From positions 36,161,701 through 36,225,700 of the forward strand of contig OY292275.1 of assembly GCA_958496175.1 (NCBI GenBank): 64,000 bases of DNA, in the 5' to 3' direction. Below the pieces are notes generated by a model. That model was given only the letters and a program-made list of their open reading frames with translations, made no database searches and had not been told where the DNA came from. A program made the position numbers and the translations under genes. Shown here piece after piece: positions 12,813 through 24,200 of this stretch; the stretch's first letter is position 1; each line of letters starts with the position of its first letter. The stretch is from Sisyra terminalis. Lineage: Eukaryota; Arthropoda; Insecta; Neuroptera; Sisyridae.

Positions 12813-14230
12813 TAATTCAAAACCGATATAATTCCTCAATTATAAACATATGTATTTTTATAAAATTCGTTTTTTCAAACTCCTGCAAAGTACATATATT
12901 TCTACTTTTGAAGCTCAAATTATAAATACTTATGTAAATGTTAACTTCGTTGAATATCATAAATGTATTATAGTTATGTAAGATTTTATGAAGAGTAAAA
13001 GAAAATTATTTTTTGAAGAAAAAGTAATAAATTACATATACATAGTAAGTAGGTTGTTACTATCGATTATCTTTTTACAAAAAAAAAAATGTTTTAATTA
13101 AGTTAATGTAATTGCATATACATAGATTAGACATGTTATAATTTAAAATATGTGTTAACTTTTGTCAACTAGGTTTATATAATGTTTAATTTTCTCAGTT
13201 TTATTATTAATGGTGTCGCCAGAATAGACAGCATTTTTATTATTCCTATCAATTTTGAAGATTTTTTTCAATTTTTAAAATAAATTTTATGCAATTCATA
13301 GTTCAATCAAACGCAATAATCAACTGTGTGTATTAATAAGAAGCCTAAATAATTATACATTCTAATGCAATAGATACATGTGTGAGAGCAGGTGAGATAA
13401 ACTATGTTAGCACTTGCTACAAATATATGATTTTTTAATTAATTAAAAGATTTTTGAAACTGTTATACACTTCATTACAATTCGGATAAATACATATTTC
13501 TTAAGGGAAAAAATATTATAAAAATTAAAGTTGGCCTAAAATTTTGCTAACTATACATGGAATGTACTATACACTGTTGTAAGTGTTTTTTTAAAATATA
13601 TTTTAGGTATTTGAAAATCGTTCATGTAATTTGATATGCATTGTTATGCATTCATCGCAAACATCGATTAAACATTTAAGTAAGAAAAATGTGTTTAATA
13701 TTAATCTTTATGTATATTTCTTGAGTACAAAATAAATTTATCTTATATAAAACGATTTCAGTTGTTTTTCTACCAAATCGAAAAAAACACTAAAAACATT
13801 TCAGTTAATAACTAGAAATGAAGATATAAAATACTTTCTTTAGATAAATTAATCATTATAAGGTCATATAAATTACCTAATTTAATACCAATCCTGGATT
13901 ACCCACTGTAAATCCTGTTAAAAAAAGGCGTTTAAAAGCATTTTAAATGTTTAAAAAATCCATTAGCAGCCGTTTAAAGTTATTAAAGGCAATTAATAAA
14001 ATTTTAAGTATAATGATTTCAAAATGCCTCCAAATGTCTTTTTTTAACAGAGAAGTCTTCACAGATGGTGGAACCACGGGAACTTTAAAAAAAACAAGTT
14101 CGTCGTCAAAGAACAGTATGGAGCAGTAGACCATCATTATTTTTTTATAGTTTATGTCAGTTTATGTTGACTCATACTGACTTATACCTGAACTTTTTCA
14201 ATTGTTATCAAATTTTTAAAATGTAAATTC

Positions 14231-14284
14231 ACATTTATATTTATATGAACATTTATATTTATATGAACATTTATATTTATATTA
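14231..14284. repeat. 18-bp tandem repeat, about 3 copies
   Basis: The unit ACATTTATATTTATATGA is repeated almost three times without mismatch in the first two copies. It is a simple AT-rich minisatellite with no coding potential. Confidence 0.8.
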
Positions 14285-14515
14285 ATTTTAAAATTGCAAT
14301 CATCTCAGCCTACTTTTATATACGCTGTGATGAGGGAATTAAAAGAAGAAATGGGATTTGCCTCTTCAACTATTAATCAAAATATTTTTATTTTATTAGT
14401 CAAAATGTATTAGTTTTCGAATGTATCAAAAAATGGTATATAACTATTTCATTAAATTTATCCCTATATCCTGATGGCATTTCATAATATAAAGCAAATA
14501 AAAAAAATATTCTAC

Positions 14516-14536
14516 CGGCGCCCGTTAAGCGCCGGT
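14516..14536. repeat. GC-rich hairpin, possible Helitron 3' end
   Basis: CCGGCGC and GCGCCGG form a perfect 7-bp stem around a 7-base loop. Nine bases further is CTACT, one base off the Helitron CTRR-T terminus. Compare the better example at 49103-49136. The assignment is weak. Confidence 0.35.
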
Positions 14537-14965
14537 GTAAGCACCTACTTTCAGACGTTTCAGACCAAGTAATTTTTTAGTTCAAATCAGAAGTATAGAC
14601 GTAGTTGGAACGAGGGACCCAGCGGGACCCGTGCTAAGTTGATTTTTTATGTATGGTAATATATATTTATATATATTCACAATAAATAATATTTACTATA
14701 AATGGTAACTTTTACTAGCATATATTTGTGTATTCTTTTTAAAATACCTGGTCATCAGCGTTTCTATTCAAAATTTGATTTAGCTATTTCTGATATTTGA
14801 TTGTTTTTTGGATTTGAATTTTATAACATTTTGCATTGAAGTATTAATTAAAAGCATAATGTTAACTATATAATGATCTCTCCTGGTTTTAAATAGCCCA
14901 TCTTCTATCCCGTAAAAAATATCTAAAATATCGAACAAAAATTAGGGGTATTTTTCTGCGAATTA

Positions 14966-15188
14966 GGCTCAAGTCCCTTTTGGCACACTCAATTCTGGTA
15001 ATGTTGAATCTTTTACTTTGTTTTTTATTCTATTCGCGATTTTTTGGTTAAGTTAATTCTAATATGGTATACTTTTCTCTTTTGTGGCTAAATTTTCATT
15101 ATGGACCGAATTATTTGCGACTTAAATTAAAAACAAAGTTGAAAATGCAACGTTGCCTGATTTGAGTGTGCTAAAAAGGACTTGAGTC
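14966..15188. mobile_element. MITE family 'TCAAGTCCC', copy 1
   Basis: The termini GGCTCAAGTCC and GGACTTGAGTC are inverted copies, and the inverted similarity extends inward through the conserved GCAACGTTGC-like block. The flanks GCGAATTA (14958-14965) and GCAAATTA (15189-15196) are an 8-bp target duplication with one mismatch. Two more full copies with their own duplications lie at 39636 and 40118. The 8-bp duplication suggests a hAT-mobilised non-autonomous element. Confidence 0.8.
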
Positions 15189-15559
15189 GCAAATTAATTA
15201 AATTGAACCTTTTTCAAGAATTACGTTAAAATTGCAACAATATAATATTTTGGCAATTGAAATTTAAAAATGAATTGGCGCATGCGTCGTCAACTGTTAT
15301 CCGAGTTTATAACCTTTAATATACAGATCCCGTTAAAATGTCGTTAAATACGTCAATTACCAGCATTACAAGGAATTTCAGTCAATAACGTTAGATTCTA
15401 AAATTTAACTGAGAAGGATATTGATAACGAAATCTATTGTGGATGAAGTTTACAATCTTTTTTTGATAACCTGGGTTATCTCTATTGATTACATGTGTTC
15501 GATAAATTAAATAGCGATTCATTTTACAAAAACGATGTAAAAATAAGACGAGAAGAATC

Positions 15560-18500
15560 ATGGGTCTCGTCAGCGGGTTTATCGTCATTTCTCTACTGAT
15601 TTCCGCATTATTTTTCTTAGGCGTTATAAACCTAATTGTTAATCAGGATGGACGAAAAAATAATTGTGAAATGACATATATGTTTGAATATCCACAATTT
15701 GTTGTTAGTATAAACATTTTAAAAATTCATTAATACAAATACTAACAAATATTTAATTTTATAGCGTGTTTATGTACCAAAAAATGAGCTTTATCCACAG
15801 TACGGCCTTTATGCATACAGTGAGGGGGTATTTACATATCAAGCTCGAGATATGAAATTTAAAGGAAATCCTGTGTTGTTTGTCCCCGGAAATGGTGGAT
15901 CTTATAAACAAGGTTTTAGTTTGTCTCTTAAAGGTTTAGGAAAGTATATAATTTACTTTTTAATTTTAGTTCGTTCATTAGCGTCAGTCGCTTTACGAAA
16001 ATCGCTTAGTATACGAGCTGGATTTCACTTTGATTTCTTTTCTGTTGATTTAAATGAAGAACTTTCCGGACTTTACGGTGGTGTTCTTGAACTTCAATCT
16101 CAATTCGTTAATCACTCAGTATATCGAATACTAGAGCTATATAAGCATCGTCAAAACCCACCGAAATCAGTCATTGTAATTGGACATTCAATGGTATCTT
16201 ATATTCATAGGCCTATATGTTCTCAAACTTAACATATATCTCTTGACTAAATATAAATATTGTAGGGTGGCATGGTTGCTTTGAAGTTTTTAACAAATCC
16301 ACAAGATGCATCAAATGTTGAATTGATTATTACACTCTGTACTCCTCATTTACGACCTGCCATTCTATTTGATCATAATACAAAGAATTTTTACACTTCT
16401 ATAAACAAAAATTGGAGTCCCAGACAGGAGTTTTTGTCTAATAAAACTGTTATTTCTATCGGAGGAGGTCATACGGATCGTTTAGTTAATGCTGCTCTAA
16501 CACAAACCGACTACGTTTCATTACATGCACTGGTATGTTATTAAAAGTTACTAAAACTTAACTGTTAAAATTTAATTATTATTATTTTAGTCAACAGCAA
16601 TTCCTGCAGTTTGGCTCAACATTGATCACGTTGTTATAGTATGGTGTAAGCAACTAGTCATGAATATTGTAAAAGCCTTATTTTCATCAGTTGATCTTCA
16701 AACTAAGAGACTTACCACTAACAATACAAAAGTAGAAGCTATGTTTTCTCACTACATTATTAATGTAAATATTACGATGACTTCATTTTTCGTATTTTTT
16801 ATATTAATTTCTAATTCTTGTAGAACAATGCAATAGATGTCAGAAACTTAGATCGTTTTCAAGCAAATACTTTTGCAAGAAATGAAGGAGAATGGATTGA
16901 AGGAATTAATCGTCAACAAACAGTTCATTTACCGAAAGGAACTACAAAAATTGAATGGCATATGATAAAACTGTTCAAAAACGATCCTAATTATAAACAA
17001 TTAGCTGTTCTTGCAATTAATTTAGAGGTGCAAGACTGGATATTTCATTGCTCTGCAACTTCTATTCAAAAAGGCGCTAAAGCTTGGTAAAAATATTTTA
17101 AAATTATAGACAAACTCTGTTCCAAATAAGCGAATCCTATATTACAAATAACTAAAATCTCAAATGAATTTTAAAACATTAAAATAAAGTTTATTTACAG
17201 TTAAACTTGGATAATTAGGCTCTGAATGTGAAAGAAACCTTTGCTATTGATAATTAGAATAAGGTCCCGATATTTTGGCCTTGAAAAACCTCTGCTACAA
17301 GGAATTTTCAAACATTTTTAACTGTATTTTGATTCCTTAGTTTTTTTTTTCGATGTTCGCCTCTATGATTGAGACTATGTGACTAAATAGAAAAAAAAAA
17401 TCTTTACTTTTGTAAAGTACTCTTTGTCACTTTATAAAAGTTTTTCTAAAGTCGATACAAATATTTAATATTAAGGTACACTTCATTATTCACTTGTATT
17501 TAGAAAACAGTCGAATTTTATTAATGCTAATTTCTTTGAATTTATTTTTATTTTGACTTAGCATATAGGGCCCGCATCCTACCTGCCATACCAATTCCAC
17601 CCGTAGATACGTCATTGCATCGTACTCACGTTATAACACTGAAAAATCAAGATTTAAATTATTACCAAAAACATAAAACATATCAATCGGTTTACTTCTA
17701 TCAATTATTAAAATCAGAAAACTTCATTTGTACTTCGAAACATTTACCAAAATCTATGTTTAATTATATAGCAAAATAAAAATTTAACAATATATATTAC
17801 TATAGCTTTCTTATAATTTCTATTTGATATTCTAATAATTTCTTTTAAAACTTATTGTTTTTGCGGCTCTCAAAACGGCAATTTTATTCGTAGCTACTTT
17901 TAAACCCCGCGTCAGGCAGCCCTAGTCTAGGGTACTAATAAGTCTTGAAAAATTAATAAAGAAGGGTCATAATATTATTACTGTTAATTTGTGAGAAATA
18001 CGCTATTTAAGTTAAAAAAATCATGTTTTTATAATATTGGAAATTTCTGTAGCCGACGATTACAACAGTTAGCTTTCCTTAACTTAGAATTTTAAATAAC
18101 CCCTTATATTATTCGACTGCTTCTAAAATCATAAGACACGAAAGTGTGGAACACTGAGTTGTTAAGATTCTTGTTTGTTTTTTTTCAAGACACTTAATAT
18201 TTATTTTTCATTTTCAGTGATACTTTACTTCATTTATCGCAATTTACATCAATATCTCCGTCAAAATATCTAAAACGTAAAACTATTCTCATTGATTTAG
18301 AAGAATTGCAAAAGAAATATCCTTCATCAACACACATAGTATTTAAAATTTTACCCACTTCTGAATTAGTACGTATAAAATTGAAACAAAAACCTTCTAG
18401 TATAGATTTTATTTTTAATATTTTATTTTAGGTGACATTGCATGTTGATATATTCAACCCTTATCTTCGACAAATAAATGTTACAACTCCATCCTGGTAT

Positions 18501-20566
18501 TCTCTTTCAAAAACTTCAGTATTAACAAGCACTCCAAAACAAGCGTTACATTATAATTTAGTATTTAACGACTTAGAACAAGTACATCAGGCTTATTTGC
18601 TTTGGATAGAGCCAAAAGAATGCCAGAAAAACATTCATCATGCAGTGGCAACTTTAAAAACGGAATGGGGGAAACATGATACTCAACATTTCATTACGTA
18701 TAAGTTACAATTTTAAAATATCTATTTCAAACTTGACAAAGTTTTAATTTTAGCGAACAAGACAATTCGAAAATGTTATTGCGCTTATACTCATCGAAAC
18801 CTGTTAATCAAAAGAATACAACAGTTTTTGTTCAATTAACTCTTGATCCTTCTTGTAAATACTCAATTAGGTACAATTCCGTTCTAATACTGAATGTATT
18901 TTTTCTTAATTTGTTTTTTTTTTTTTTTATAGCATTCGTAGTAGTTGGATAGAAATGCTTACTCAAATTAGTCGTCATTATTACCCAATGTTAATCGCAA
19001 ATATTTCAGCAATATTAATTTTGGCGTTACGTTACCAATTAACTTTAGAAGAATGTTGTCCATTGCCTGCAGCTTTGTCCAAAGCAACGAAACCATATTA
19101 CTTAATTACTCTATCTAAACTAAGTGGAAAAGTTTTATCTTGGGCACCTTTTATACTACTGACTGGCTTACCAGCTTCAGATTTATCAGTATTGGTCGAA
19201 GAGAACAAAGAATTTCTTTTACTACCTTTAACATTATATCTAACGAGTGCAGGCATTATTTATGTATTATCGTTGTCATTATGGGCCAGTATTATAATCA
19301 GTGGATCTACAATTAATAAATTAGCATTAGGATTTCTTTCGCGAACACTGTTTGGTGCTGTTTCTTGGTCAGATTGGACGTTGAGTGCCTTGCAACGGAT
19401 TCCATTTATAGTGGCGCTTACATTGATATTTATGTCTGTCTCGACATGTGGAGCTCTTGCTCTTGCCATAGGAGGCGCTTTTTATTTTTTGAAAATAGTC
19501 AAAATGTATGAAGAAATCTTAGAAGATGTAGTCTACATATCGATCAAAGTATTTGCTAAAAAATTCCGAAATTATTTTAAAAGTAAATTTAGAAAACCAA
19601 ACGAAGTTACCGAAGAACAAATCGTTGAGACTGTGATTAATGATACTACTGAATTGGTTACAAAACCAGAGCTTGAAATAAATGAAGCAGAAACCAAAAA
19701 AGTTGAAAATTTAAGTGAAAAAATAATTCAAGAAAATTCTGAATCAATAACAACCAATGAACTTGTAGAAACAGTAAAGGGAGAAAAAGAAGAAATGGAG
19801 ATAGAAAAAATTTCCAACGAAATTTCAGTTATTGAAAAAGAAAACAATGAAAGTACAAATATCATAACTAATAATGATCAAAATACTATTAGTTCTAATG
19901 ATAACGAAGCAACAGAATCAAAAAAACATGACACATCGTCTGATAAGCTCAAACTAGGAGGAATTCATTTTCATTTTACAGCATTTCTCATTTGGTGTCT
20001 TGTCGTTGGATTGAGCATTCCGTCAATTATAACCTGGGCTCGCAATTTTAAGTAAGTAGCAAAAAAATTAGATTGTAAAATATTAATTCAGTCTCTGTTT
20101 ACTTAGTGAGGCAAATTATGTGCAATTTTATTGCTTTAAAATTGATGTATAATCTATTTTTTATTATAATTTTTAATAATTTCAGATTTTCAACATCTTT
20201 ACAAAATGATCCAACGATTGTTTCCTCCGCAATGCTAAGCTGTGCAGCTATGTTCTTGTGGTCGATTGAAACACCAAGAAATAATTTGTGAGTACAAAAA
20301 CGTAGTGTTGAGAACTATTGTTCTAACAATTACATATTCTTTGTAGAAAATTTCAAAAAATACTTGGATATGTCTTATACTTATTCGCAATTGGTTGTAT
20401 TGTATTTGGATCATTAACGTTATATCGATTACCTTATTTATTAGCGATGAGTTTGCTTTTAATTTCAATTCATCAAAAATTCGCCCCCCAAATTGAAAAT
20501 GAAACTCCTCCAGAAGAAGATCATATAACCAAGCAGAAGGAACTTTTAAAATCCAAATGGGAGTAA
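15560..20566 (+). CDS. PGAP1: PGAP1, GPI inositol-deacylase
   Basis: ER membrane lipase-type hydrolase that removes the acyl chain from the inositol of GPI anchors, needed for efficient ER exit of GPI proteins. Twelve exons: 15560-15703, 15765-15912, 15970-16193, 16266-16532, 16591-16764, 16824-17086, 18218-18368, 18432-18697, 18754-18870, 18933-20051, 20186-20287, 20347-20566; about 1,064 residues (human 922). An N-terminal membrane segment (residues 4-24) is followed by CEMTYMFEYP, PGNGGSYKQVRS and the nucleophile elbow GHSMGG (Ser171, next to human Ser174). An intron falls exactly between GHSM and GG. The C-terminal half holds several membrane segments. The extra length is mainly an acidic, Glu/Asn/Thr-rich insert (about residues 809-930) between two membrane segments. 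Intron 2 is 57 nt, in frame and stop-free, so retention would add 19 residues. The large intron 6 (1.1 kb) contains an unexplained open frame. Confidence 0.95.
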
Positions 20567-21273
20567 GAAACTACTTACATTTTTAAAACTAATGTTCCAG
20601 AACATTGATATTAATTTTTTTGTTTTAATAGTTAAAAACTGTTTATTAGATTACAAACTGTAATTTCTGTATTCTAGTCAACTGATATCGGTTTTATGAA
20701 AATTATTAAAATACATTCAAATATGTATACTTATTTTTTTTTTAATATACTTACTTAATTTTCTTAATATAAATGAACACCTACACTTTGTGATGGTGGA
20801 ATTTTTTTCAGAGTAAGTCATAGAAAACTTTTTTCAATCACAAAATTTCGAATTTCAAAAGTTTATTTAATGCAATTATTTCAAAATGAACATTTTAGTT
20901 CAGTAAGCATTTCAAATACACGAATGTCGATAAATCTATTGCTCAGCTGTATATGCTATTCAATTTCAATAAAACAATTGCTGCACAAAGTGAATTAAAA
21001 AAGATTCAAAATAACCAAAACGATGTCTGCGAAACCCTGCAGCATACTTAAACTATCTTTAGACTAGTTCCTGGCCACTATAAGCAGAAAAAAGAATTTA
21101 CAACTCAAATAAAAAATTTGATTTACATATTTCTTAAAATTTAGTTACCATAGTTTTGATTATTGTGCTCTTTCCTATAAAAACAACAAGTGAATTAGGC
21201 TAACATTTCAACATCACCCTGTTTCATCCAAAATATGTCAAAATTTTTCGTGTAAAATTATAAAAAAATTGTT
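20567..21273. other. Intergenic spacer
   Basis: No gene or clear repeat is seen between the PGAP1 stop and the cysteine-rich gene. An AATAAA at 20968-20973 could serve PGAP1, about 400 bases after its stop, which is far but possible. Confidence 0.4.
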
Positions 21274-24200
21274 ATGTATCACATTACAACATGGAAAAAA
21301 GGAAAGGTAATTTCAACAAGCAAACACCTTCGTAATAATTGAAATTTCATCTACAAATATTCAGAACCAAAAAAGTCATTCCGATATGGACTTTGAAAAA
21401 GGAGCATTATTGCAATTAAATCCAAAAAAAGTAGTTCTGAATACGAACATCTTGATAGAGATTGAAACCAATAAACTAAATCGTGATCTTTTGTATCATG
21501 AAGATTTCAGCAAGTTAGCAATACTTAAACAAAAAGGAAACAAGGAATTAATTCGTCAAAAATTGTTGCGGATTTTAAATGAACATCTTTTAACGGAATT
21601 TGAAGACTTAAATGCAATTTTTCGTCCTTTACGTTTGGAAAAGAAGAACAAAAATGATAATTTTTCTCTTATAAATGTACGTTTTTAACTAATAATTTCT
21701 TACATCAAATTAAATCGATTTTTAATATTCTATGTACCTAGAAAATATACCTCTAATTCTTAAATATTTTTCAGGTAATAAATTCAAAATGTAAGTTTCT
21801 ATATAATTTATTATGCTTATAGTTTAAAATACATGCAAAATCAATATTATTATAATACCAGTTCATAAATTGAATACTTTATTTATTTTTATAATAGTTG
21901 CAAAAAATTGACGCCATTTGATAATCAATATGTAAATAAGAATTATTTATTTACGTTAATTTTACTTTATTTCTTAGATGACAAAGAAAATATAAGTAAG
22001 AATGGAACGAATAAAATTCTTTCAAAGGAAAAACATACTATCAAATCTGAAAGTATCTCTTTTGAAACACTTTATAAAAATGAATTTACACACAAACCAA
22101 CAAATAATGTAAAATATAGCTTCTCTGGAGACTTTCAAAATCGAATAAGACAAGATGATTTTAAGTATGATTGGATGAAAAAAGCGTATGAAGGCATCGA
22201 CGATGATCCAGATGACAAAGTTCCTTGTGATTGTGCTCCATGTGATTGCAGAAAGTGTCCTGAACCCGGTAAAGAAGGAAATGCGGCAGACGAAACTGCC
22301 GATGGAAACGATACAAACAGTACATGTGCCGCTGGAGCAGCAGGCGGTGGTGCTGGCGGAGGTGGTGCTGGAGGAGGTGGTTCTGGAGGAGGTGGTGGTG
22401 GAGGAGGTGGAAGAGATCCTGATAAAACGGATTCAGAAGCTACAGACAAAACTGAAAATAATGAAAACGAAGCTAAAAAACAAGAACAAAATGATCCTAT
22501 AGAATGCAAGTGTAACATTTGTTATTGTGATTCTTGTGGGGATCCTACAAAATCAAAAGGGGCAAAAAGCACTGGACTAGAATGTAAATGTGTGGTTTGT
22601 AAATGTAAAATTTGTCCATATGAAATGAAAGGCAAATCTGATCTTAAAGAATCTAAATCCGACAAGTGTAAATGCATTGTATGCTACTGCGAGCCATGCG
22701 CTGATTTAACGCGTGTAAAAGGATCACGCATTGATGTTGATCTTTGCAAATGCAATGTATGAAAATAAATCGTTAACTATTTAGATGCATTAAATTTAAT
22801 AATAAAATATTGTAGGTATGTGAGTGCAAACCTTGTGATAAACTTACGTTAAAAGTTGGTAAACCCAAAACAACAGGATGCCAATGTCCTATTTGTCTTT
22901 GCCAAGATTGCAACTTAATGGATAGTGAAGGCAAAAAAGAGAAAAGCTCAATTGACGAATGTGAATGCACACAATGTCTGTGCACTAAATGTAAATTCAA
23001 AGACCTTGGTTCACAAAAAAAATCAGAAGAAAAAAATTGCACTTGTCCCGTTTGTCTTTGTGAAGGACAATGCTCACCTACAATAAAAAGAGCTTGCGAG
23101 TGTATTGTATGTCTCTGTGGCCCTTGCGACGCTGAAGTAATTGAAGAAACTAAATTTGAATATGGTTTGTTTTTCAATCATTAATTTATAGTTTTAACTG
23201 TTATAAGCTCCTCATAGTTACAATTTAAAATAAACCAATAGTCCAATTCAATTTCAAGTATCTAAAAAGTATAATAACAAATAAATACGATAGATCTCGT
23301 AAGACACTCAAGTTGGAACGAAGTTCCTTTCACTATATATTATTTAAGTATTAAACAACAGGCACAAGGAAATCAATTGCCAACGTTTGAGAGTAATCAG
23401 TTATAATCTGGTGTTTGCACAACTAATATAATTAGGATCAGTTGAATCTTCACATTCAAAATACGCATGAAGCTTATTAATGGACGAGTGGTCAAGGTGG
23501 CCACTAGTAGGTACTGGATGCAAATTTTATTTTGGACAAATTAGGAATATTTCTTAGTTTACAGTTTTTTAATAACCCTTAAGTCGCTTAAGACCTTAGT
23601 TATAATAAAGAGACGGCACATTATAGTAAAAAAACGCATGCAAGTTCTGTAAAATTGCACTAAAGTGCGCGACGTCATAAGTGTAAATAGCCCAGGTGGA
23701 TAAACAACATGCTAATGGACAAAATTGAATATCGAATTTTTAACATATATTTTGACATGAATCACAAAAAGCTTATCACATTTTACTATTAATTATTCAG
23801 TCTATATTTTCGTTAAAAATAAAGAATTTGCTGCTTCAATTCTACTGTATTTAAATAAGCCGTTTATTTTGAAAGTGGCCTAAGTCCATTTCAAGGACAG
23901 TCCATACGACAACTTCTGATTTGCTAATAGACTAGAATGTGCTTATATTTGATCTTTTTAATTTTTTTCGACGCACTAGTAGAAACTATTGATTACGAAA
24001 TTTATGTTTCCTTGGTGAAAAAAAGTAAGTATATGAACTATTCTTGAAATGGACTTATGTCACTTTCAAAATAAGCGGCTCAAATAATTTTAACATGACT
24101 TTATTACTGATAAAGTAGTTAGAAAACGGTGAAAAATGTAACCTACTTTTTTTAGTAATTTTAGAGGATTATTGAATCGTAATCTTTAAAAAATGGAAAT

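Larger units (their letters stand above)
12813..15559. other. Intergenic, repeats only
   Basis: Between DNTTIP1 and PGAP1 I see no gene. The stretch holds an 18-bp tandem repeat (14231-14284), a GC-rich hairpin (14516-14536) and a complete MITE (14966-15188). Confidence 0.55.

Noticed and set aside
13943..14137. Overlapping 60-64 codon frames on both strands
   Set aside because: Both frames exist because the sequence lacks stops by chance; no splice context, motif or family similarity.
22135..22518. Antisense frame rich in proline opposite the glycine run
   Set aside because: It is the mirror of the Gly-run and Cys codons of the sense gene; composition explains it fully.
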